Origin: Dimorphilus gyrociliatus
Lineage: Eukaryota; Annelida; Polychaeta; Dinophilidae
Direction: 5' to 3'
Assembly (NCBI GenBank): GCA_904063045.1
Contig: CAJFCJ010000019.1
Location: 310,001-374,000, forward strand
Length of the DNA: 64,000 bases
Notes under the pieces: generated by a model
What the model was told of the DNA's origin: nothing
Databases searched by the model: none
The model's input: the letters and a program-made list of their open reading frames with translations, nothing else
Shown: piece by piece, positions 46,212 to 56,626 of the stretch
How positions within the stretch are numbered: position 1 is the first letter of the stretch
How the letters are laid out: every line of letters begins with the position of its first letter
Program-made: the position numbers and the translations under genes

Positions 46212-49200
46212 TTAAAATCCCATTTTTAGCTTCCTTTTCTTCTGCTTTTTTGGTTTAGGGGCTTCGAGCTTAGAAACGATTGGCTCTGGTTCTGCTATCT
46301 CTTCTTTTGTCAAATGAACTGTTTCATCTTTTATATTTGATTCATCCAGCTTTTTCTTTTTTACCTTTTTTAGTTTTCTTAGTTTCTTTCTTTTCTCTCG
46401 AGCAATTTCTACAATCTCCTTTTCGAATTCGGAAGGTAAACTATCAAGACTATCACTAGATTCTATCTCTTCCGTCTTGTCTTCCTCCTTCTTTTCATCC
46501 TCTATCTTTCTCACCATTTCCTCGAAAAGTTCTAATTCTGTTTTACTCATAAATTTTTTTCGAGTTTGATCTTCAAATAATTCCTGAAAATTAAACATTA
46601 AAATTACACATCGAAAAACGTTTTACCTTTGCAAACAACTATAAAATTACCCTAGCTTCAAGTAACTCTGGAAAATTATCATCATCACTTCTCCACAAGC
46701 GCCTTATTATTCGGCTATGAGGATCCTTAAATTGGAAAACATTTGCACTTGGTAAGACCGTTTGCAGATAGTCTTCAGATATAGTTTTAGGTGGTATCAT
46801 ATTCTTTATAAAGAAATCATTAGATATATTTTTATTTATAATATAAAATAAAAAATACGAACCTTTGAGAAACTATCTATAAGAGAATAGCTCATTTTCA
46901 ATGAATTTCCGCAGGCTTCACACATCTCGTCGTCACCTTTATAATTATCAGTGCTTTGAGTCGGATTACATAGAGGGCAGTGAGAATGCGGGGGTAACAT
47001 TTCCCTGAGCACTGAAAATTTTTTTTCAATTAGCTGAGCCTACTCGCTGCGTATTTTAAAAGACTCACTTTTTCTGTCGCTAGATATGTCAATGGATAAA
47101 CATTCGTTTGCAATATTTTTGTCGGAGGTTTCTTCAAATTTTTTCGAGGCATCAACGACAAATTTGGAAGCAGCTTCCAACTCTTCACCACCCAACTCTC
47201 TTGGTTCTTTTCCGTATTCGGGAATGGAAAATGTTTTCTCATCTTCATCAATCTTCGGATGGTAGGTTTGATAAAACAAATCCCCTGAGCAAGGTAGTTG
47301 GAAAGCTGAAAATCCCGAATTAGGTAAGGCGACACAATCAGCTCCAGCGAGAGAAAGATTTAGCCGTTCTTTCACAAAATTTACTGATGAATTTAGCTCG
47401 AAAATAGACGATAAATTAAGAAAATCTCTGCAAAAGTTGATTAACATATAAAAAGGTACATCTTGTAAAATTAATTGTGTCTAACTAACACTGGTTTACA
47501 GATTCTCCAAGGTGTATCTATTACTCTTAGACCATGTCTGCAGTCTAATTGATATGCAAAAACGTCGCATAATGACTGGTTAGCAGCTAAAAGTATGTCA
47601 CTTCCATCTTTGAGAGTAAGACTTGAAGATAAATACATAGGGGGCTCTTTAAAGAGATGATGTAAAGTTAAAACTGGCTCTTTGGTATAACGTTCATCAA
47701 CGCAAATGATTTGGTTGTTTGTTCCAATCATATGGAAGAATGTATTAGATTTTAAATTCTTGACAACTCTAAATTCATCATTCTTTAATAGAGTTCTATG
47801 ATTTGCTTTGAACAGTGTAGAACAATCTGAATCCTGTCAGGATATATATATTTTAAAAAATACTTAAACAATAGCAACTATAAAGATTATTTACCCTTGT
47901 ATCAAAAAGACTCAAATTAGTCTTGTCAGCTCTAACTAGAATTTTCGGATGAGCCGAATAATAAGACGAAAACCATTCATCAGCTTCAACGCCGTTTAAA
48001 TTTTCAAAAGATTGCTTCCCTCTAAGATAATAATATATATTGTACAATTATTGCTATTTCTTTTATTCTATTTAACTATAACTCTAATACTCTCACCCAG
48101 TCGAGATATCCACAACTCTAACAGCACCAGTTCGATCAGTATATGCAAATTCATCGCTTAGAGTAGAATTTAAACTTAAAGAAGAGCAGCCTTTACGTAC
48201 ACGTTTACGTAAAATTCTTTGCTTTGAATTTAATGAATATATTTCAATACTGTTTGAAAATCTTGCACCGCAAAATTCTAAACAAAATATTTATTATGAA
48301 ATAACATTAACTATAAAAAATTAATGCCAACCTTCGTTAATGGTTGTCTCCAATATTGATTTTTGAGAATTTACATCATCGCCATTGTCTTCATCTTGAT
48401 CGCTGTTTAATCTATAAACTCTCTTGACTTTAACCGAGCTATTTTTAAGACTTAGTTTGCAAAATTCTACGAAAAGTAAAAAAAGTATAACATTTATTTT
48501 TTATAAAGATAATACAAAAAAAATTATTTACTCAATTCTGTCAGATTCTTTCCGGTAGCAAAAACTAATGATGCTTTTTTACAGTTATCTTGATATGTGG
48601 AAACGCAGCCATTTGAATATTTATTGTTTACAACCTTAAATTACACAAAATATTATTCAAAATTGTCTAACAGTATATTAAATAAGAATTAAACTTACAG
48701 GAAATTGTAATGGTTCATTAAAATCATAATTTTCTACGATTTTTTCAAATTGAGCAAACCACCTGGGAACAAATCTCTTTTTCCTCAAAGCTATAATTTC
48801 CTTTTCTGATAATCCAAGATAACTTGGAAATTTGTTAGGAATATTATTATCACATTCTTGTTTAATATATAGCATTGTTCGAAGAAGGCGAAGTGAAGGA
48901 GTATTCCTCTAGTTTAATAAATATGAGTTATTTTAGTTTTTTTATTATGAAACTGATTAATTATACCAACACTTTTCATAACTTCGAAGCGTTTAATTGT
49001 TCGTAATATTTTAGAGTTATTTGTGCATACTGTCCTTACAGAATCATAAATGATATCTTCTGGTGGGTAAGCACCTAAATTTGGAGAAAAATGTTAACCA
49101 AAATATCAAAATTAAATCAATTTTCAAGTGATACTTACAATCTGTTGCCTCTTGAAACACTGGTAGAGAAGGGCTTGTTGCGCACAGACGTGTATCATTC

Positions 49201-49358
49201 GACGTTTTTCTCCCAAACTGAGATATTATTTTTAAACCGTCGTTCGTTTCTTCTATTCTCCCTTCTCCGAATGTACCAAAGCCGGCAAAGATTTCTCTCT
49301 TTTGGTTTGATGGATAAGAATGGCAGTAGAAATGATCAGATGGATAATTGCCACTCAT
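46212..49358 (-). CDS. TAF1C: RNA polymerase I SL1 subunit TAF1C (TAF(I)110)
   Basis: Gene of about a dozen small exons on the minus strand, roughly 750-800 residues by my reading. TAF1C is the TBP-associated factor of SL1 that directs Pol I to rDNA promoters. Recognition rests on the N-terminal AGFGTFGEGR block, the WD/beta-propeller middle (ADEWFSSYYSAHPKILVRAD, NQIICVDERYTKEPVLTLHH, parallel to human 'VLTVGDRTG' and 'LYLVDERLPLVPML'), and the exact family C-terminus: a basic stretch ending KKRKLKMGF (human ...RKKPRMGF). Near 46906-46990 a Cx2C-x15-Cx2C pair (HCPLC...MCEAC) suggests a small zinc ribbon. The start is the ATG at 49358. Confidence 0.82.
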
Positions 49359-49890
49359 TACTTAAAGTTTCTATTAAAGCAAAAAGAAAAAATAATTTTC
49401 TCTGTTGATATAATGAAGAGCAAGGCATGTAATATTTTACAAGATATATTTTGTATATTAAATATGCTCAATGAAGTAAAGACAATGACGTACTCTATTT
49501 CGTTAATATTTTGTATGTTCCTAATTCAAGATGATTCAAAAGTTGAGGCCGTGTGATAACTTGCCAAAGGAAAGAAGGAAAAAATGAAGTATTTGGCTGT
49601 TAAAATGTACGATCAAAGCTAGAAAATCATTTAAAGAATTGTAATGGCAAAAGGTTCGCTAAATATATTAAATGGTTTTAACACTTGAATGTAGTCACCT
49701 TTAAGTAGGCTGAAATTTCAAATAAAAACAAGCTAAAGTTTCATGCTCTGCAGACTTATAGATTATCGCTCATAAAAAAAACAGTTCAATATTGGACACC
49801 GCAAAGCTTAGCACATTGACGTCCGCCTACGCTAAAATAGGACAAGAATCTAATTGGTAGCTTAGTATTACAAAACGACAAATCACTCCA
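49359..49890. promoter_or_regulatory. Divergent region, TAF1C / TTC9-like
   Basis: 532 bp between head-to-head starts; AT-rich, no RNA or coding signal recognised beyond chance open frames. Confidence 0.35.
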
Positions 49891-50478
49891 ATGTGTAGTG
49901 AAGATAAACTTAACTCAGCCAAGAAGTATATAAACGAGGCTGAGAATTGTTTAAGAGAGAAAAACTTTAAAAATGCCATTACCAATTATCATAGGCAAGT
50001 GGTAGATTGTATTTCGTTTTAGATTTATAATTTTTCATGATTCACTCTCAGGGCTATTCTCTATCTGAAAGGGATTGAGGAAGATTTGAAAAACATTCCT
50101 CCAGATACCGATCTCAATGAAAGTCTTCTCAGAAATTGCCGATCTGCACGTGTTGACTGCCACAGAGAGGTGGCTCGTATTCTTATAGAATTAGGACGCC
50201 ATCACGCAGCGCGTAGTCACTGTGAGCAAGTGGTAGACTTTTCACCGAACAAGCACTCGTATTATCAAATGGGGGTCGTGTTTTTTCATATAAATGAACT
50301 GAAAAAGGCATTATCCTTTTTTGAGAAGGCAAAAGCTGAATGTGGTGGGATTGATACCTCAATTACCAGATATCTACGACAATGCGAACAATTAATTGAA
50401 GCAGAAGAGAGCAACAAATCACCTCCTGACCCCAGAAATGTTCCCCAAGACCGGACTGATCGATCTTTTTCGATGTAA
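49891..50478 (+). CDS. TTC9-like tetratricopeptide repeat protein
   Basis: Two exons, 49891..49994 and 50052..50478; 176 residues. The exon 1/2 join restores a TPR helix pair (KNFKNAITNYHR|AILYLKG) and uses a GC donor (AG|GCAAGT). A second TPR unit (ELGRHHAARSHCEQVVDFSP) and a third (YYQMGVVFFHINELKKALSF) follow, then ITRYLRQCEQLIEAEE, comparable to the TTC9 end 'VIRYIQLTE'. TTC9 proteins are small cytoplasmic TPR adaptors that bind Hsp90 and tropomyosin in vertebrates. FKBP-type TPR cochaperones were considered, but no isomerase domain is attached. Confidence 0.7.
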
Positions 50479-50604
50479 ATATTATCCGTTTGGTGTTTTT
50501 GTCAATATTTAAAGAATCTTTTTTAAGCTTGTCTCGAGAATGATGCAATATTTTTTATTTTTATTTGATAATCATTAATACATAAAAAACAGAATAAATT
50601 GATG

Positions 50605-51829
50605 TTAACGTTGGTTGAGTCCCATTATGGTAGCAACAGCTATAAAACAAACATGTTAATATGATAGATGACTTAATTTCTATAGTACTTACACTCAAAC
50701 GTTATCTTTTCCGTTATATTCTTAGTTTTAATGACATCATCCTGGCTACCGATGGAGATATATCCGTCAGCTTGTTCTGACCAATTATACTTTTTAATCC
50801 ATTTAGCTAGATCAGCATCTGTTTCAATAATTGATGTCACAATAGGTAATTTTAATAGAGAAATTCAGATTTTTAACAAACCGGATAAAGAGCCTAGTAA
50901 TTCGCTAAGTTCCCGCTTCGGGATCGTTTGAAATGTTATGTTGACTGCGTGGCAGACGACTGAAATAAAGTAAAAAAAACAAATGCTAGTTGCGATAAAT
51001 TGATAATGAGTAAAACATCATTTACATTTCCTAATAGAATCTTCGAATCCAGTTATGCTTGAAATTAAATCTTGAACATCCTCCAACTCTGGCTGAAAAT
51101 AGATTGAATATTAGAACGATATTAACAATTAACTCATCAACTAACCCAAACTTGTTTGAATTCACACGTCTCCAAAAGCTGCGACAGATAAAGAATCTTC
51201 TCTATTGACTTGTCAGCCATCTGAAAACATTTTTATTTTGTTAATTTGATGTTTACTACTGACATGCTAATGACCATGCGATATTGGTCTCATTTGTTAG
51301 TTAACTGTAGGAAAATTTTTTCCTTCTTTTTGCCAAAAATAAAATCTCCTATTAAATTATCAATCTAAACTTACGTTATCATGATGAATAAGACATTTGC
51401 ATAAAGTGAAATCCGAATGGGGTAAGTTCGTCAAAGCTTTGAGTAGAATAGTGCAGCAAATAGGTAACGAAAAATTACTAGGGTTAAACTGGTACCTATT
51501 AGTAAGAAAGCTTAAATATAAATATGTTTTAATGTACTATTAGATTACAGACAGTTTTAAGACAGCTAAATTAGCTTCCAGATCGTAAGTGTTTTCCTCG
51601 GCTTGAATGTTGACATATTTTTCCAACGTTTGCAAATTTTCAGGATTATACCTAAAACATATGAAAGACAATATCACTTTGAATTCATGCTAAAATTTTC
51701 TATAAAATGTTTTAAAATAATGCTTTAAACTTGATAAATAATGTCTCCTAGTTTACAAATGATGTACCTCTCTATTCCCTTTAATAGCTTTGAAACTTGA
51801 ACTCTCATGCCTTCTGCGGTGTCCGCCAT
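50605..51829 (-). CDS. EIF3K: Eukaryotic translation initiation factor 3 subunit K (eIF3k)
   Basis: About eight small exons on the minus strand. Spliced protein starts [20 protein letters not shown] and continues [125 protein letters not shown] and a last exon ending ATIMGLNQR. This matches human eIF3k block by block. eIF3k is a non-core eIF3 subunit with HAM and WH folds, binding the 40S ribosome. Convergent with the TTC9-like gene (126 bp between stops) and divergent from 7B2. Confidence 0.95.
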
Positions 51830-52149
51830 TTTTATTTTCGAAAACGATAAGAGGGAGTATTATTACAATACAGATGTCGCTACTTACGCCGGCGTTACTA
51901 TTTTTGTGAATGGAGGCGTCGCTTCTAGTTCGATAATATATTCGAACGTCACTTCGTTGACGTCACGAACCACCATTCTGATCGCAGTTGATAGATCATC
52001 AACTGCATCAAGTAAGATTTTTTTCTTATATTTCGACTAATTAGGCCAAAAAAATAGTGATAATCAAATCACATATTAGAATAGGACTTAATTTAGTAAA
52101 TAAGGAAATTAAAGAATTTTATTAATTAATTTTCATTTTGTCATACAGT
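51830..52149. promoter_or_regulatory. Divergent region, eIF3k / 7B2
   Basis: 320 bp. A TTGTCATACAG acceptor-like sequence ends just before the 7B2 ATG, so a 5' non-coding exon of 7B2 may lie in this gap. The open frame running from eIF3k antisense into it is chance. Confidence 0.4.
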
Positions 52150-53221
52150 ATGAGGTTCTTCAACATATTTTTGGTATTGGTATCTCTCTGCCTTCATCAA
52201 GTGCTGGGAGATTATTCGGATTTGTTCTACGATGATGATCTTCCATCGTACTCGTTCAATCTCCCATCAGAACTGCGTGAAGAGGCTTTAAAACAATATT
52301 TAGAGATGGTCAGCAGGCACAACGAAGATGACATTAGGGTAGGTTCTCGCGACTCAACTGCTGGTACTGAGCAGAGGGACGAAGAACATATGGAAGAGGG
52401 AGCACTTGGTGTTCAACATCCTCAATTCACTTCTGGTGGAGCTGGTGAAGGAGATCAACGTCTAAAACCTAACGGTAGTATAAAGAATAAAAATGAAGTT
52501 AAGTCGGATGCTGGTTTGCCTTTTTACTGCCATCCTCCAAATCCCTGTCCTAAGGGATTCGATCCCAAAAAGCACAATTGTGACGCCCATGTCCGTGATG
52601 TTGACAAGGATCAGATGGCTTATATTCAAAAAGAGATGAAGGATGAAAAATGCACTTGCGACACCGACCATATGTTTACCTGTCCGCAAAGTCAGTTCAA
52701 TCCGCTTATGGATTTTTTATATATTAAATGTATTTCTATCTCGTGCAGATAAAAATGAGAACGCGGCAACTGATTTGGTAAGTAATTTAACTATAATTTT
52801 TAAAGCAGCCATTTTGTAGAAATTAACAGACTCTCTAAATAAATCTATATAAATATATGAATTTGTAAACAGTGAGAATATAATATGGCCATCTTATATA
52901 GCAATCAATAGAATAGTAATGATATTGTAACTGGAGACGAGATTGTGATCTTTTACATAATTAGTTCTAGTTATGATATTAATAAATATTTAATACTGTT
53001 TTATCTTTTTACAGGCCTCTTTACTGGGAGAAAACAGGCACGAAGGCTTGATTGCTAAAAAGTCTCCAAGCATGCAACTGGTTAGTAACAAAAAAAGAAA
53101 AATTTAATATTTTTTAAGAGTTTTTTTTTTAAAAAGAAAAATTATTACTAATTCTATTTATTTCTTTGATTATTATTAACAGCATAACCAATTTTTCGCT
53201 GAGACGATGAATGACGCATAA
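52150..53221 (+). CDS. SCG5: Neuroendocrine protein 7B2 (secretogranin V), chaperone of prohormone convertase 2
   Basis: Four exons: 52150..52690, 52749..52777, 53015..53080, 53183..53221; 224 residues. 7B2 binds proPC2 in the secretory pathway and its C-terminal peptide inhibits PC2. A signal peptide (MRFFNIFLVLVSLCLHQVLG) is followed by an acidic N-domain, the diagnostic PPNPCPKGFDP, and the Cys pattern CTCDTDHMFTCP found in invertebrate 7B2. The downstream exons encode LLGENRHEGLIAKKS, comparable to the PC2-inhibitory CT peptide (LQGQRLDNVVAKKS). No polybasic furin site is visible between the Cys domain and the CT peptide. Presence of 7B2 implies peptide-hormone-secreting cells. Confidence 0.88.
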
Positions 53222-54375
53222 ATTAGCGTAGAGAAAATGTATCAAGTCTTCTCTAAATACCCTAAAATATTTTAAAGACCCGTATAAGAATAATATGAAC
53301 CAATATATATCTATATATAGATATATATATATATATATTAAGAATGTATACTATGTGCTCGTTGTTAATCTGCAGGATATGTATTAACTTATAAATACTT
53401 GATTTATTCAAATTATTATAGTTTTAAATACATGTTCGTGTGTTCTCCTCCATAACTGTCCACCTTGTTTTATATATATATATATAAATTTATATATATA
53501 TATATATGTATAAAATATTCACATAAATTTAAGAATTATGTATAGGATTCGTTTAAGAAAGGAAAAACATTAAAAAAAAGATTTTCTCGTTCGAAAAAAT
53601 AAAAACCGATTGTGTATCGTTTTAACCACAAAAAAAAAAGAAAGACAAGCCAAGAAAGTGCAACCTGAAAGTTTACATTTACATTTCGATATAAAAAAAA
53701 ATATGGATTGTAAAAGTTTTACAGAGATAGAAGAATTGATGAAAATGAAAATTGAAATTGTTGAATGTAGATTGTTGAAACTGAAAGGCTCTGTGCACTT
53801 TTTTTAATTTTTTTTTCATATGTATTTTTCTCTCTGTTGTTTCGATGGTTTTCATTTTGATCTCAAAAATTGTGAAAAAAAAAGTAACTATTTTTTTCTC
53901 ATGCATTTGTCTCTATGTTTAATTTTAAAAAAAAAATACACCTCTTTCTGTTTCTTTTATTTTAAAATAAGAGAAATTAATGCTAGGTTAATGAGATGAG
54001 GAAAAAATCAGTATCTTCTATTTTGTATAGGCATCAAATTAGCTATATTTACGTGTCACATTTAACTCAATTGTTTGCTTTCATTGCGAGTGCAAAGTTT
54101 GGCTGTTAATGAGGTCATGTCAAGAAATTTTCTTTTGTTCTAATTAACTCTTCTATTCAACCGAGGCGCGCGTCTTGATTACAGGTCAATTTTAACTACA
54201 TCATCATTATTATCATTTTAGTTTCGTATTTCCTTTTGCATGTTTTTTTTTATTTGCTTATGTATTGAGCGTTTTTTTCCTTTTATATATAAAAAATTCT
54301 TATCTAGATACAAAGTTTCTACAAATTCAAACACATACCGTCCATATTTAAAAAAGAACAGAGAAGAAAACAACT
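53222..54375. other. 3' region of 7B2 and 3' region of FoxQ2 (convergent)
   Basis: (TA)n tracts at about 53300-53338 and 53470-53512, poly-A and poly-T runs, AATAAA words near 53598. No coding signal; frames at 53610-53807 and 53679-53906 are low-complexity. Confidence 0.6.
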
Positions 54376-54885
54376 TTAATGATACCCAATACCAGCTATG
54401 CCTGTAGACGGAAAGACGGCTTGCGCTTGAGGCGTCCAAATCGGCGTAGGCGTTACTGATTGTTGTTGTTGTTGTTGCCAAACTGGCGTCATTGGAACGT
54501 AACCGACCTTGTAATTAACGGCGACTGCGAGGTCCTGTTCATAATTTAAATTTCTCATATTCCTCTTTGCTCTTCTTCTTGCTTGTCTTCTTCTGAAGTC
54601 TCCTCTTTCAAAGTCTGGTAAACACGCCGGATGAATAGTCCAATAGTGACCTTTTCCGTTGTCAGCCCTTCCAGCCTTGACGAAGCATTCGTTTAACGAC
54701 AAATTGTGTCTTACTGAGTTTCTCCAAGCTCTGTCTGAGTTATTGTAGTAAGGCCACTTTTGCATGATATAATTGTATATATCGCCAAGAAGTAGTTTCT
54801 TGCTAGGATTTGATAATATTGCCATAGAAATTAAGGCAATATAAGAGTGTTTAGGTTTCTCTTCAGTAGTTTTTAACGAAGTCAT
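54376..54885 (-). CDS. FOXQ2: Forkhead transcription factor FoxQ2
   Basis: Single exon, 169 residues. The forkhead domain spans about residues 9-105: KPKHSYIALISMAIL, WRNSVRHNLSLNECF, KGHYWTIHP, then wing 2 with DFRRRQARRRAKRN. The FRRRxARRR wing and LNECFVKAGR are characteristic of FoxQ2 rather than FoxB or FoxD. FoxQ2 patterns the anterior/apical neural territory in invertebrates. Outside the forkhead only a short tail remains, with a poly-Gln run; no EH-I (Groucho) motif is seen. Start at the first ATG, four residues before the domain-flanking charged region, makes this one of the shortest fox proteins. Confidence 0.88.
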   Translation of the reverse strand: MTSLKTTEEKPKHSYIALISMAILSNPSKKLLLGDIYNYIMQKWPYYNNSDRAWRNSVRHNLSLNECFVKAGRADNGKGHYWTIHPACLPDFERGDFRRRQARRRAKRNMRNLNYEQDLAVAVNYKVGYVPMTPVWQQQQQQSVTPTPIWTPQAQAVFPSTGIAGIGYH

Positions 54886-55703
54886 TCTAGTTCCTCACGA
54901 TGCTGAGATTCGAATGACGGTACGATCCTTGGCTGAAAACATAGACAGGGGCCAGGGGGCGTGGCTGTCGACGGGAGGTAATTAAGGGCGCGAATTCGCT
55001 TCTGTTTTCGTTTAAAAAAGTAATTAATACAAAGAAGAAAAAGTCTGACACTAGCACACTAAAGAATAGGTTTAATGGGGTATAAATTTCGTGAAAAGTA
55101 TCCACATGTATATGTATCGATTAAAGAACACGTCTTAAGCAGTACAATGGTTTTTCTTTTAGTGCACCAGAAAAGATGTAAAGACTGTTCTTTTTATTTA
55201 AAAGTAGTAAACTAATAGTTTCAAGTTTTGTTGAAAAATTTCTGTTTGTTTTGTTGTTGTTTTATACAAGATTGGAAGAGGGACTTTTTTTCTCTGATAG
55301 ACCTAAAAGATAAAAGTCCGACCGTGATCGACCGAAATGAATGATTTAAAAAAAGTTGTTAATCAAAGTCGAGTAAATAGGGAAAGTATGAGAAAAGTTT
55401 GTAAATTTTTATATAACGAAACGTAAGAAACGTACAAAGAAAACTGGAAGAAAGCGCTAAATAGGCGAAACTCGATCAATTAGTCTTGTCCAAGTTGGGT
55501 GTGAACATCGAAGTGGCGGGGGGTTCGAACAATCGGGTACACGCTAACTCCGCCCATTCAATACTTGAATTCGTCAACTGTCATACACAAAACGATTGGT
55601 GGTCCACCGTGCGCGCTTCATTATTGCACTCTCACGTTTCCATTGCTTAATTACAGTGTACCCTTGCATCACATTAAACCTTATTGTTATAGACAAGAAT
55701 TTA
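54886..55703. other. Upstream region of FoxQ2 / 3' flank of SAYSD1
   Basis: 818 bp, richer in GC than most gaps around 54900-55000 and 55440-55640. A GGGGTTCGAAC word near 55521-55530 resembles a tRNA T-loop, but no cloverleaf could be drawn. Likely contains the FoxQ2 promoter. Confidence 0.45.
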
Positions 55704-56304
55704 TTATCTCACGGAAGATGACCCGTGGCGAAGTTCTCTCTCGAATTGCTCGGCAGTAAAAGTTCCGTCCAGGCGTTCACAATTTTCGTTGAATACTGAA
55801 TAGGCACTTTTCTCTCCTCTCTTTCTACTGCCTAAATTGATGAAGATGATGAAAAATATGGAAATCACAACGAAAACGAATCCAAATTCCAATTCAACAA
55901 ACAATCCAAAGAGGACGAGCCATAAACCTACTTTTAAAGCGATTAATGCTTTCGACTCAGAGATGGCGTTAGTTACACGTCCTAGTTTCGTTTTCATGAA
56001 AAAAGACACGAAGTCGTTAATTGGCCTTGATAATATTTTTATGGTTGCTTTGAAAATATTTTCTTCTCTTTTTTGCCTATTAGAGTTCTGAAGTGCAAAA
56101 AAATTGATTATTTAAGAAAATAACTGTTAGCTCAAGTGAAAGAATGCATGGCGTGCGTACTTTGTCTGAAATATCCTGTGTCGGCCCAGGTATATTTGGG
56201 TCGACCGATTTGTCAGATTTCGATTGGAAATTTTTAGGTTCTCTATCAAATCTTTCCAATCTCTTTTGCCGATAAAGAGCCAATCTCTCTTCGACTGTCG
56301 CCAT
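55704..56304 (-). CDS. SAYSD1: SAYSvFN domain protein (SAYSD1)
   Basis: Two exons, 56304..56161 and 56087..55704; 175 residues (human 183). SAYSD1 is an ER membrane protein that senses UFMylated ribosomes at clogged translocons. The N-terminus MATVEERLALYRQKRLER resembles human MEQRLAEFRAARKR. Two adjacent hydrophobic stretches contain WLVLFGLFVELEFGFV, and the signature SAYSVFNENCERLDGTFTAE, QFERELRHG completes the family block. An in-frame ATG 30 codons upstream (56394) would add an unconserved basic extension and is not preferred. Confidence 0.92.
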
Positions 56305-56626
56305 ATTTGTTGATGTAATTTTTTTCCCTCTTAAACTGAAAATATTTAATGTGGTCACTGATCTAGGTCGATTTCGCTCAACCGTTTGAGCCATAGTGCA
56401 AGATACCCGTATGTCTTCTTTTAAGACTGTCGCTAAGTGAAATGTAAATATTAAGGTTTAAGTTTGTAGGTAGATCAGGTTTGTAGATATTATAAAAATT
56501 TTGTATAATATTTTTTTGATTGTTCCAAATGTTTTAAAACATTTATAATTAAAAAATGATTCAGTAATCACCTTATCACTCACTCTTCGGTAATTGAAGA
56601 TCAGTTGATTCAATTCGATCAAAAAG
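56305..56626. promoter_or_regulatory. Divergent region, SAYSD1 / FRMD8
   Basis: 322 bp between head-to-head starts, AT-rich; no distinct motif identified. Confidence 0.35.

Noticed and set aside
53610-53906. Overlapping open frames on both strands after 7B2
   Set aside because: Low-complexity Lys/Glu and Phe/Lys translations of A- and T-rich 3' UTR sequence.
55515-55560. GGGTTCGAAC word resembling a tRNA T-loop
   Set aside because: No acceptor, D or anticodon stems can be paired around it.
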